This document shows positions 17,838-25,869 of a stretch of DNA of 64,000 nucleotides, piece by piece. Source of the DNA: a bacterium (GTDB lineage Bacteria; Hydrothermota; UBA3072; JAPDKE01); the NCBI GenBank assembly GCA_029258725.1, contig JAPDKE010000013.1:115578-179577 (forward strand). The letters run 5' to 3'. Below the pieces are notes generated by a model. That model saw only the letters and a program-made list of their open reading frames with translations, made no database searches and was not told the origin of the DNA. Position numbers and translations under genes: made by a program. How positions within the stretch are numbered: the stretch's first letter is position 1; the number at the start of each line of letters is the position of its first letter.

Positions 17838-18691
17838 ATCCCACCTCCTCTTCTCATATAACGATGTTTCATTCTTTTTCTCAACCGGTGAAGCTGAACC
17901 CTGAATTTTTCACTTCTTACACCTGTTTTTCCCTTCACATAGCAGCGTATCTCCTTCTCATCCCATATTCCCTCCTCAAAAACAGCCCTTGTAAAACTCT
18001 TTCCCATCTTCTGGAGAGAAAAAGGCATGGTATTGAGAAAATTCAGGAAATCCCTTTCCCACTCTTCCATGCGAAGCAGCATATCCGGTGGAAAATACGC
18101 GGTTCTGGGGATACCAAAAACATCCGGTTTTTCAAGTATTTCACACTGGAGTCTCTCTTTCCTTTCAACATCCACAAGGATTGATCTTACTGTTCTGTCA
18201 ACATACTGAAAAAATGCCCTTTCACCTCTCCATACCAGTTCGTTTTTCCTTCTTTCTATTTTCAGAAAGACCACATCTGCAAGCTCCTCCACGGGCAGGA
18301 TGCCGTTATTCTGCCACCGAATTTTTATATAATTGACAACGGACATCCAGAGCATATTCCGTGCCGTTTCATCTCCATTCTTCCATCCATGGAATACAGA
18401 AAAGGAAACGTCCACCGATTCAAGAAGAGAAAATATATCTTTAAGCCATCCTTCCATGCCTTCCAGTTTTTCATCCGAAAGAAACGGGGAAATATATCCC
18501 TCCCTGCACTCACTCCAGTCGTAATAAACAAGAAAATTCAGGAATTCATGCACTTCCTTACTAAAGCACCTCACCACCCACCTTTTTTCATTAAAAAGAC
18601 CGGTGAAAATTGCATCACATTCAGCAAAATCCGGCTCTGCATCACCGGTATTTACCATAAAAATATAATTTTTAACCCTGAATATTTCCAT
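17834..18691 (-). CDS. ECF sigma-factor-like protein inside the type III CRISPR operon
   Basis: Residues about 108-182 resemble sigma region 2: ELADVVFLKIERRKNEL, a tryptophan-arginine pair, then FFQYVDRTVRSILVDVERKER, parallel to the DLVQEVFLRAW...FRAWLYRIARNLALDHLRR pattern of ECF sigmas. Residues about 206-278 resemble region 4, with a FLNFLNTMPFSLQKMG helix and a closing EKFRVQLHRLRKRMKHRY recognition-type helix. The first 100 residues are an extra unknown domain. No membrane segment. AGGAGGTG precedes the ATG. It lies 32 bases after the 126-residue gene that is fused in frame order to cmr1. Sigma factors are known in type III CRISPR loci (CalpS; the RpoE linked to Craspase). The assignment is from motif reading only. 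Confidence 0.6.
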   Translation of the reverse strand: MEIFRVKNYIFMVNTGDAEPDFAECDAIFTGLFNEKRWVVRCFSKEVHEFLNFLVYYDWSECREGYISPFLSDEKLEGMEGWLKDIFSLLESVDVSFSVFHGWKNGDETARNMLWMSVVNYIKIRWQNNGILPVEELADVVFLKIERRKNELVWRGERAFFQYVDRTVRSILVDVERKERLQCEILEKPDVFGIPRTAYFPPDMLLRMEEWERDFLNFLNTMPFSLQKMGKSFTRAVFEEGIWDEKEIRCYVKGKTGVRSEKFRVQLHRLRKRMKHRYMRRGGGI

Positions 18692-18723
18692 TTCACCTCC
18701 TGTTTAAAAATTCATCATTCATT

Positions 18724-19104
18724 TTAAATACCTCTCCACCAGATATTCAAATTTATCATAACCTGGCGGAATTTTACCATTTTCAGCTCCACATACTCAA
18801 GCCTCTTCTCCACCCATCCCATGCCATGCACAATACCCAGGAAGTAAAGCATGGAGCTTGCCTCCACCTCGTTCTGGTCTTCAGGGGTTTCCATATATAT
18901 TCTCAATGGAGTTATTTCACCTGTACTCAGAACCATAAGATGGAGGATAAAAAACGCGGTGAGCGATCCTTCTTCTTCAAAACCCAATTCCTTCCGGGTA
19001 AGGGTGCCATCATCAAGACGATAGGCAACCTGATACCGCAAAAGCCTGTCAGGGTCCGGAACCACAGCAACACGAATGGAAAGGATAAAAAGAATAATAC
19101 TCAC
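18724..19104 (-). CDS. Unknown 126-residue protein between cmr1 and the sigma-like gene
   Basis: No family recognised. The N-terminus MSIILFILSIRVAVVP could be a weak hydrophobic strand or anchor. The centre (residues 25-80) alternates strands and helices, with LTAFFILHLMVLS as the most hydrophobic part. Its ATG overlaps the cmr1 stop by four bases, so it is made with the effector complex. Candidate roles are an accessory Cmr subunit, a substrate, or a partner of the sigma-like protein; I cannot choose. Confidence 0.65.
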   Translation of the reverse strand: MSIILFILSIRVAVVPDPDRLLRYQVAYRLDDGTLTRKELGFEEEGSLTAFFILHLMVLSTGEITPLRIYMETPEDQNEVEASSMLYFLGIVHGMGWVEKRLEYVELKMVKFRQVMINLNIWWRGI

Positions 19105-20192
19105 TCATTACCTCCATGGAGTTTGATTTTCCTTTTAATCACGTTTTTCTCCCTCTCCAGAAAACTCACAAACTCCTTGAGAATTCCTTCGACATCCACA
19201 CTGCTCACGTTTCTTTCTTTCCCTGTCTCTGTTTTAACAACCACCCCACCTTCCATATCCACCTTCATAACAAGCACTCCCACATACCACTTTTTATCTG
19301 CCCGGTGGATTTTGAGGATGAGGGGGGAGGCATATCTTCCGGTATCCTTATATAAAATGCAAACTTTCTCTGCGTTATTTTTCTTCCTTTTCCTTATGTT
19401 CACTGGCAATCCGAAAGCTGCCCTTTTCACCACGGGAGGATTGGCGTAAAGATTTTCCTGATTTTTCAGTTCCATTCTGAATTCCTGTAATTTTCTTCCT
19501 ATCCAGTCAAGAGGCTCTTTCCAGTCTTTCCATTTCTCCATGTGGTAAAGATACAGAGATGCATTTTTTAGAGAAGAATATGAAAAGTTTTCTCCTCTTC
19601 CCTTCCCGATTTTCTCCAGGGCCTTCTGAATGTTTTCCTCAAGCCATGCAGGATAATCCTTCTCATTCTCATCCGGGTGAAATGAAGGAACAACCAGGTT
19701 TTCAATACCATTCACGTTTTTTACAACAAGGTTGCCTCCACCTCTTCTGGCCCTGGCTCCAAATCCCCCAAGATAGACTGCAAGGAAAAGCGATGAAAGT
19801 GCCTCCTCAATCATTGCTTCTTCCGCATCTTTTGAGAATATGAACTCCAGGGAAAAAACACTCTGAGGAGGAATTCCTTTTACCCCTTTATTTCCTCTTC
19901 TGCCTTCCATACTGAAGAAAAGATATCTTATTCCTGGTTTCTTCTCAAAATCCACCATATGTTTACTTTTTTCCTTTACCTTCAACCAGAAGATTCCTGC
20001 ACGTCCAAGTCCCCCGAATATTTTTTTCTCTCTCTCCTTCATTCTATCCAAATCATCTTCCATACAGGCCGCCCTCCACCAGTACCTGATAATTCCCTTG
20101 AAGGAGGGGCTCCTCAATTCGCTCTGGTTTTTATCCATACCTCTCATAAACAGTGGTGTGAGGGTCTCCAGTTCAAAGATTACCTTCTTCAT
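19101..20192 (-). CDS. cmr1: Cmr1, RAMP (Cas7-family) subunit of type III-B complex
   Basis: Subunit at the crRNA 3' end of the Cmr complex. The N-terminus FELETLTPLFMRGMDKNQSELR (in part) followed by SPSFKGIIRYWWRA is the Cmr1 signature, and a glycine-rich loop GGFGARARRGGGNLVV (about residues 145-160) is the conserved RAMP motif. Start ATG 20192 has GGAGG 8 bases upstream; GTG 20207 would overlap that site. It overlaps the cmr6 3' end by 20 bases. Confidence 0.92.
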   Translation of the reverse strand: MKKVIFELETLTPLFMRGMDKNQSELRSPSFKGIIRYWWRAACMEDDLDRMKEREKKIFGGLGRAGIFWLKVKEKSKHMVDFEKKPGIRYLFFSMEGRRGNKGVKGIPPQSVFSLEFIFSKDAEEAMIEEALSSLFLAVYLGGFGARARRGGGNLVVKNVNGIENLVVPSFHPDENEKDYPAWLEENIQKALEKIGKGRGENFSYSSLKNASLYLYHMEKWKDWKEPLDWIGRKLQEFRMELKNQENLYANPPVVKRAAFGLPVNIRKRKKNNAEKVCILYKDTGRYASPLILKIHRADKKWYVGVLVMKVDMEGGVVVKTETGKERNVSSVDVEGILKEFVSFLEREKNVIKRKIKLHGGNE

Positions 20193-20973
20193 TGTTTGTT
20201 CCTCCACTTTTTGTTAACTCCTCATAAGTTACCTTCATCCTTCCATATCCAGAACGCGTTTTTGCTCCAATTCCAAGAAGCTCCATGCCATTTTTTGCCA
20301 CTTCCAGTAATTTCTCTTTTAAAGGACAGTCCTCCTGAAAGATTAGATAACTCACAAACCTTCCCTCACTTACCACGGGAAAATACACCGGCATGATTTT
20401 ATGCCAGTCTCCAGGGGGTTCGTTTTTTGTGTAATAAGGGCTGTAGTGGCATGTGAGAATGTCCACTCCCAGTTTCACATCTTCGGGAATACCATCCATA
20501 ACAACGAGTTTTCCCCTTTTCCCTTCCCCGCCAAATATCTCCTCAATATCCTCCTCTTTCATATCTCCAAGCTCCTCGCAGAAGGTGCGCATGATACCTT
20601 TCAACGAAGATGCAGGAATGTAGGGGAATCCATAAAGGGGATAGAGAATGAGCTCGGCTCCCTCAAGCACACCTGAACTTCCAGCACCAACAATCAGGGG
20701 CTCCACCACCTCAAGTGTCATTTTAACCTTCTCACCCTTCAGCGCATTCACAGCCTCCGCATATCTTTTAAGAACAGGAAGAGAAAGATCCTTCAGTTCT
20801 TCTTTAACCAGTTTTTTCAGGATATCTCCAATGATCTTTTCATTCCGGGTATTTCCTTCTTTCTCAACCCCGAGATACCTCCGGAATCTGAGAATAAAGT
20901 TCTCGCACCTCTCATCTTTTTCCAGTATTTTGCGTGTATCCGCTGGAAGAGGAAATGTAAACTCACCTTTCAT
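20173..20973 (-). CDS. cmr6: Cmr6, RAMP (Cas7-family) subunit of type III-B complex
   Basis: Cas7-family protein that caps the Cmr backbone near Cmr1. It has LEVVEPLIVGAGSSGVLEGAEL, YGFPYIPASSLKGIMRTF, DILTCHYSPYYTKNEPPGDW and a C-terminal GIGAKTRSGYGRM glycine-rich motif, all typical of Cmr6. Length 266 is within range. Overlaps cmr5 by 11 bases. Confidence 0.92.
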   Translation of the reverse strand: MKGEFTFPLPADTRKILEKDERCENFILRFRRYLGVEKEGNTRNEKIIGDILKKLVKEELKDLSLPVLKRYAEAVNALKGEKVKMTLEVVEPLIVGAGSSGVLEGAELILYPLYGFPYIPASSLKGIMRTFCEELGDMKEEDIEEIFGGEGKRGKLVVMDGIPEDVKLGVDILTCHYSPYYTKNEPPGDWHKIMPVYFPVVSEGRFVSYLIFQEDCPLKEKLLEVAKNGMELLGIGAKTRSGYGRMKVTYEELTKSGGTNNEEGNL

Positions 20974-21355
20974 CTCCTTCCTCCTCTATCAGTGCCTCGG
21001 CAAATCTCTTCAACCAGATGGACAGCTGAAGAATCTCCATTGTGGCATGCATGCACTGTATGGAGTTTCCCTCCATAATGCTGAGCATAAGAGAGGGGTT
21101 ATTTTCCAAGCAGGTTTTTTTGTGATCGCACACCCATTTCTCCAGAATTTCATACACCTTCCCTTCCACACTTTTCCCATCCTTTCCCTTGCTCAGCAGA
21201 AATGCAAGTGTCTGTCCAAGCCCGTTGTTCACAATCAGGGCCGGAAGTTTCCTGAGAATCGCACGAAATCTCTTTTTTTCATCCTTATTATCTTTTTTCT
21301 CCTTCACAAATCTGCTCACTTCTTCCCATGCGTATTTTTCTCTTTTAATTTCCAT
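20963..21355 (-). CDS. cmr5: Cmr5, small helical subunit of type III-B complex
   Basis: Small subunit that lines the target RNA in the Cmr backbone. Helical throughout, with RAILRKLPALIVNNGLGQTLAF and the C-terminal ATMEILQLSIWLKRFAEAL, which are the two conserved Cmr5 blocks. 130 residues is normal. It overlaps the cmr4 stop by 11 bases. Confidence 0.93.
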   Translation of the reverse strand: MEIKREKYAWEEVSRFVKEKKDNKDEKKRFRAILRKLPALIVNNGLGQTLAFLLSKGKDGKSVEGKVYEILEKWVCDHKKTCLENNPSLMLSIMEGNSIQCMHATMEILQLSIWLKRFAEALIEEEGDER

Positions 21356-22232
21356 TTTTCACCCCCTGAAAGGTAATCCTGACTATTCCCTTTCCCACAG
21401 TCTCGTTTCCACCAAGGCGGTAAAAGGTGCGGGAAGATATCCTCTCCTCAAGAAAGTTTCTTACCTCCTCCTCGTTTTCCAGTTCTTCATCCTTAGCATA
21501 GGGAGCGTGAATTAATACCACGCTGTAGAAAAGGGTTTCTGGAGGTATGTACTCCTCGGTCCATAATCCTCCAGTGTTCACTGTTTTTGTTTCTTTGTTT
21601 ATTCTTATCCGTGTGATAACCTCCGTGAAAAGCCTGGTGAAGTCTCTCATTGTATCGTCGGGAAGTAGCACTATTCTCTTCACCAGATCATCGGCAAGGG
21701 AAGGCGGAAGAGCAGGGGAAAAGTTTTTCGCAATGTCTCCCAGGGAGGCATCGTGTTTCACATTAAACGTATATTCCCCAAGCACCACCTTATCATCCAC
21801 ACACAAAATGCTGTCGGGACTAACTACCGCCTCTGCCTCCTTTATTTCAGGAACATTCATTTCTATTTTTTTACCCGCCCATTCCATATCACGTTCAAAT
21901 CTCTTGAGAAGGAAAGGACAGGTGGCCCACGCAAAAACACTCCTGAATGAGGGAACCGGGAAAAGAAGCAGCCTTCCATCGGAAAAGGAGACACATGAGG
22001 CAGTATTGCTGCTTTCCCATTTTCCAAAAATCACCTCCACCTTTTTCCTGTCCTCCGGTGATTCCTCCATTTCCTCTCTCAATGCTCCCTTTATTCCCGA
22101 CGCCTGAATCATGGGAAATCCGGTATGTTTTTCCCTCTGGACCGGAAGATCAACATATCCCAGCGAGGTTCCACTTCCTGGATGAAGCGGGGTTTCAGTA
22201 TATATAAAAAGGCAGTTTGAAATTTTAAACAT
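21345..22232 (-). CDS. cmr4: Cmr4, backbone RAMP and target-RNA nuclease subunit
   Basis: Cas7-family backbone subunit; in Cmr complexes it cuts target RNA every six nucleotides. The N-terminus LFIYTETPLHPGSGTSLGYV then DLPVQREKHTGFP contains the catalytic aspartate, Asp28 here, equivalent to Asp26 of the archaeal protein, so target RNA cleavage should be intact. Start ATG 22232 is preceded by GGGAGG at the right distance; the longer reading from 22265 runs into cmr3. C-terminal GNETVGKGIVRI is the RAMP glycine motif. Confidence 0.94.
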   Translation of the reverse strand: MFKISNCLFIYTETPLHPGSGTSLGYVDLPVQREKHTGFPMIQASGIKGALREEMEESPEDRKKVEVIFGKWESSNTASCVSFSDGRLLLFPVPSFRSVFAWATCPFLLKRFERDMEWAGKKIEMNVPEIKEAEAVVSPDSILCVDDKVVLGEYTFNVKHDASLGDIAKNFSPALPPSLADDLVKRIVLLPDDTMRDFTRLFTEVITRIRINKETKTVNTGGLWTEEYIPPETLFYSVVLIHAPYAKDEELENEEEVRNFLEERISSRTFYRLGGNETVGKGIVRITFQGVKNGN

Positions 22233-22245
22233 CGAAACCTCCCTT

Positions 22246-23277
22246 TTACCATGTTCCCACAGCACAAAGCCCCATTCCTATTTTCCTTTCCTCTCCATCC
22301 ATGAGAGAATCCCAGTGATACCTCTGGAAAAGCTCCTCCACATCGCCCTTAAAATCGGAATAGAAGAAAACACTTCCAGGTGGAACTGCCTTTTTCATCG
22401 GCTTCATTTTGTTTTTCTTCAGGTCCCATCCTCCGAGAGAAAGATATTTTCCTGTCACCACACCGCAGCATTTCGCTCCCTCAATTTCGGGAATTTTATC
22501 AAGAAAGGTGGGCATGAGGAGCACAAGTTTGAACTTTCCTGTTTCTTTCACCCTTCTTTTTATCTCTTCTGTATGCTCAATATCTCTCCATTCTCCATCC
22601 TTTATATAACCTGCTCCCCTTTTTTCTCCCCCAATCATCATAAATCCTTTATCCTTCAGTTTGCTTCCGGTGGTTTCATCCACATACAAAGAAAAAGCGG
22701 TACCTTCCTTCAGTCTTATTACCTCTATATGATAAAGATAACCCTCCTTTGCAGTCTTTGTTTTTTCCCTTGCTATTCCCGTTCTCACCTCTCTTTCAAT
22801 AAACTCCCCTTCCTCTTTTATCTCTTCAGGACTGAATTCACGGGAGAGGAGAATGTCTCCCAGGACATCCCGGCTTACATATTTTTTTGTTCCGGTTTTT
22901 CCCTTTTTTCTAAGTGGCAGAAACACCTCCTTCACTTCCTCTCCAAGATAAAGGGGATTGAAAAACACTCCATCAAGTTGAGAAGGAATGGCATATTCTA
23001 TTTTTCTTCCCTCCTCATCCACTCCCACATCCAGCGGGAGCGGGAAAAATTCTTTACCGTTTTTCCAGATAAAAGGTCCCATCATTCTCAACGAGCCGAA
23101 ATGCTCTCCATCTCCAACATCCTCTCCCTCTGCCCACAGGATAGACCTTACCGCCCCCTGAAACGTTAGAGGAGTTGGAGGAAAAAGGGAGGACGCAACA
23201 TGGGATTCACCCGCAAGAAAAGGTCTTCCATCCCGAAAGGAGAAAAAATCTATCTGATGGATAACCAGCCTTATCAT
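22246..23277 (-). CDS. cmr3: Cmr3, Cas5-family subunit binding the crRNA 5' tag
   Basis: Cas5-group RAMP at the Cas10 end of the complex. The N-terminus IHQIDFFSFRDGRPFLAGE, then SLFPPTPLTFQGAVRSIL, is the Cmr3 signature; MIGGEKRGAGYI is the glycine-rich RAMP loop near residue 220. It overlaps cmr2 by four bases. Residue count 343 is normal. Confidence 0.93.
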   Translation of the reverse strand: MIRLVIHQIDFFSFRDGRPFLAGESHVASSLFPPTPLTFQGAVRSILWAEGEDVGDGEHFGSLRMMGPFIWKNGKEFFPLPLDVGVDEEGRKIEYAIPSQLDGVFFNPLYLGEEVKEVFLPLRKKGKTGTKKYVSRDVLGDILLSREFSPEEIKEEGEFIEREVRTGIAREKTKTAKEGYLYHIEVIRLKEGTAFSLYVDETTGSKLKDKGFMMIGGEKRGAGYIKDGEWRDIEHTEEIKRRVKETGKFKLVLLMPTFLDKIPEIEGAKCCGVVTGKYLSLGGWDLKKNKMKPMKKAVPPGSVFFYSDFKGDVEELFQRYHWDSLMDGEERKIGMGLCAVGTW

Positions 23278-25028
23278 CTCTCCTCCTTTTGAATTGTAAG
23301 TGCAAAAGACAGGAGTGTCGCTGCTTTTTTCCAGTCTGCATATTTAAATATATCGGCAAGCCCTTCCATCTTTTCCTGATTTTTTCTGAATACCTCCTTC
23401 TCCGTATGTCTCCCCAGCAGTCTCAGAAACTCCTTTTCCTGTGCCTCTTTAACATTTTCCATTTCTTCCTCTTCAAACATATGATATACAATGCGCGGAG
23501 AAAGTCCCTCGCTGAAGCATTCCTTGGCCTTTTCCAGTATCTCAAGGATTTCCCATTTTCCTCCCTCTCTTTTGTGCTCCTTTCCTTTTATTATCTCAAT
23601 GGCAAATGCATTCCTGCCCAGTTCTTCTTTTGCAGTTCTTTCTAGCACATCCTCGACCCTTTCCAGTACAGAATAAAGAGGATAAAGATGGTGAAAGATT
23701 ACAGCTCCACAGCTTATCGTGGGAGAATCATCCATCTCTCCTTTTATTGTTTGCATATTTCTCTCAAAACACTCCCGGACCCATCTGGCAACCTTAAAGA
23801 CATCCTCAACAGGACAGAAAAGAAGCACATCATCTCCTCCTGCATACACAATCCTGGCACAGGTATTCTTTTCTATTTCCCGAACCTCTCTTGAAAAATT
23901 GAAAATCGCCTCACTGAACCTCTGAAGGTATTCCCTGTAATTTACTTCAACATGTTCTCCTCTTATCCATCTTCCCATTCTGTCCCCATCAAATTTCATG
24001 AGAGCAAGATATTTTGAGGGAACACCGGCGTTTTTGATAAAATCTTTGAGTTCACGCACTATCTTTTCCAGTTTCTTTCTTTCACTCCCGGAAAGTTCAC
24101 ATTCTCCTTCCTTCTCCACCCTTTCCGGGGTGAGATAGTCAGGATAATACCAGGCTCCATCAAGCCATTCTCCAATCCCCGTAAATGATGGATAGATTGA
24201 GGTACAGAACACACCCTTTCCTTGCAGAAATTTCTTTATTCTGGTGGTTATTTTTCTGAATTCCGGCTTTTCCTTCTCTTTTTTAACCCATGGGGATACA
24301 GCGATTGAGGATACGGAAGGAAACTCTTCTGAGAGGCTTTCTTTCAGCAGGTCTTTCAGTATTTTTAGAAACATTCTTTTCACAAAGCATACCGCACACA
24401 GTCTTTCTCCTTTCCTTATATTTCCCACCCCCATTTTTTCTCTGAGTTCTGTCCAGAACTCCCTTATATCCTTTCCCGATACCCGCAGAACCTCTCTTTT
24501 TCCGCACAGGGTGCATTTTATCTCCTCTTCTACGGTCTGTATCATATTTCTCATTCTCTTTCTTGCTGCCTCATATTCACTCACCCTGAGAAAATCCTCC
24601 TTTTCTAGTTCTCCTTCTATTTCCATGCATACCCAGTAAATTCTTTCACGGAAGAAGGAATTTATCTGCCTTTTCCATATTTTTTCCAGTACAGGATCCC
24701 CTGCAAACTCTCCAAGTTCTTTCTTTTTCACCTCTGATGCCAGGCTCTCCCATTCCTTCAGCACCACCCTCTCAACCTCTCCAGGAATTTGAGGTGAGGA
24801 TATTACTGCGGTGAAAATATTGGGGGTATGGAGAAACTTTGTCTTATCCTTATCGGATAATTGCGGGAGTACAATCTCCCCCATTCCATCTTCCATCGCC
24901 TTTTTCATTCCTTTCCATGTAAGATAGGAATAGAGAACACTTCCACCCCAGGTATCTCTCGTTTTTCTCGCCTGAGAAATCATTTCGTGAGGAGAGGCAA
25001 GTTCAAACAGGAATATATACCTTTTCAT
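23274..25028 (-). CDS. cmr2: Cmr2/Cas10, cyclase subunit without an HD nuclease domain
   Basis: Large subunit of the Cmr complex. It starts directly with the Cmr2 segment FELASPHEMISQARKTRDTW, so the N-terminal HD nuclease domain found in full-length proteins is absent (584 residues against about 850). Zinc-finger cysteines are C172, C175, C211 and C214. The Palm cyclase motif GGDD (397-400, in YAGGDDVLLF) is intact, and LMKFDGDRMGRW lies before it. Thus it should make cyclic oligoadenylates on target binding but not cut DNA. Start ATG 25028 follows AAGGAGGAGGAG. An 83-base gap separates it from the Cas4-like gene. Confidence 0.93.
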   Translation of the reverse strand: MKRYIFLFELASPHEMISQARKTRDTWGGSVLYSYLTWKGMKKAMEDGMGEIVLPQLSDKDKTKFLHTPNIFTAVISSPQIPGEVERVVLKEWESLASEVKKKELGEFAGDPVLEKIWKRQINSFFRERIYWVCMEIEGELEKEDFLRVSEYEAARKRMRNMIQTVEEEIKCTLCGKREVLRVSGKDIREFWTELREKMGVGNIRKGERLCAVCFVKRMFLKILKDLLKESLSEEFPSVSSIAVSPWVKKEKEKPEFRKITTRIKKFLQGKGVFCTSIYPSFTGIGEWLDGAWYYPDYLTPERVEKEGECELSGSERKKLEKIVRELKDFIKNAGVPSKYLALMKFDGDRMGRWIRGEHVEVNYREYLQRFSEAIFNFSREVREIEKNTCARIVYAGGDDVLLFCPVEDVFKVARWVRECFERNMQTIKGEMDDSPTISCGAVIFHHLYPLYSVLERVEDVLERTAKEELGRNAFAIEIIKGKEHKREGGKWEILEILEKAKECFSEGLSPRIVYHMFEEEEMENVKEAQEKEFLRLLGRHTEKEVFRKNQEKMEGLADIFKYADWKKAATLLSFALTIQKEER

Positions 25029-25111
25029 CTCCTCCTCCTTCTTCATTTTTAATTTATAACGAACTCACCCCTTCAAACGTTACATTTTATATATAACTTC
25101 CAATCCGGACA
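25029..25111 (-). other. Gap upstream of cmr2, possible internal promoter
   Basis: Eighty-three A/T-rich bases between the Cas4-like gene and cmr2, the largest gap in the upstream half of the run. TTATATATAAAATG and TTATAAATT words could serve as -10 elements, but I find no convincing matched -35 box. It could allow separate expression of the Cmr genes. Confidence 0.3.
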
Positions 25112-25855
25112 TTACATATTCAGATATGAAGTTATCTCCTCCAACCAGTTCTTCATTGCCTTACATTTTTCACATCCCTCTCTTCCAGGAGGAGGGGTGG
25201 GGGAGGAAAGTATCCCGACAATCCGCTGGCATATATCCTCTATTTTTCCTTTATCCCATATTTCAACAGCAACTGTCCTGCACTTGAATCCGAGTGCGGG
25301 TTCGGCGGCTGTTCTTTTCAGGACTTTATCATACTCAGCCTTATGTTGGGGTTCAAAATATACAAGTGCAAGATACTCCGTCTCTTTTCCCTCCAGTTTA
25401 TACGCAAGATATGCATAGGCGTTGAGCTGTGCAGTATAAAGAGGAAGCATGTTTTCCTGCTTTGGCGTAAACACCGCTGTCTTGAAATCGGCTATAAAAA
25501 GTTTACCATCCGGTAATTCCCACATCACGTCCGGTGTTCCGGAAAGGAGCACATTTTCATCAATGGAAAACCTCCAGCGTTTGACCTTTATCGGACGAAG
25601 GGACCGCACGGGAATTTCAGGGATTTCCATAAGAATGGATTCTGAAAACCACGGAGGAAGAGAGTTTCTCTCTGCATGGTGTGCCTCCATAATCCGCTTG
25701 AGAAAGGAATCCATAAGACTCACAATGGAAGGCATGGGGAAGTGAAATGGGTTGGAAGAGTCTATGGCAAACTTATGGGTGAACCAGAAACACCTGGGGC
25801 AGAAGTCTTCCTGAAGAATTTCTCCAATATTACGGGCTGAAAGTCTTATCTCCAT
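25112..25855 (-). CDS. Cas4-like PD-(D/E)XK nuclease with cysteine cluster
   Basis: The catalytic signature is Asp109 (SGTPDV), Asp123-x-Lys125 (IADFKTA) and Q143AYAY-type QxxxY motif, as in RecB/Cas4 nucleases. Cysteines C19 and C22 near the N-terminus and C228 and C231 near the C-terminus could bind an iron-sulfur cluster. Cas4 normally works with Cas1-Cas2 in spacer acquisition, but these are absent from the window; stand-alone Cas4-like proteins also occur in defence loci and mobile elements. It lies 14 bases after the CARF nuclease gene. Confidence 0.75.
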   Translation of the reverse strand: MEIRLSARNIGEILQEDFCPRCFWFTHKFAIDSSNPFHFPMPSIVSLMDSFLKRIMEAHHAERNSLPPWFSESILMEIPEIPVRSLRPIKVKRWRFSIDENVLLSGTPDVMWELPDGKLFIADFKTAVFTPKQENMLPLYTAQLNAYAYLAYKLEGKETEYLALVYFEPQHKAEYDKVLKRTAAEPALGFKCRTVAVEIWDKGKIEDICQRIVGILSSPTPPPGREGCEKCKAMKNWLEEITSYLNM

Positions 25856-25869
25856 CGATACCTCCTTTT

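Noticed and set aside
22315..23169. 284-codon ORF antisense to cmr3
   Set aside because: Shadow of cmr3, which has clear family motifs.
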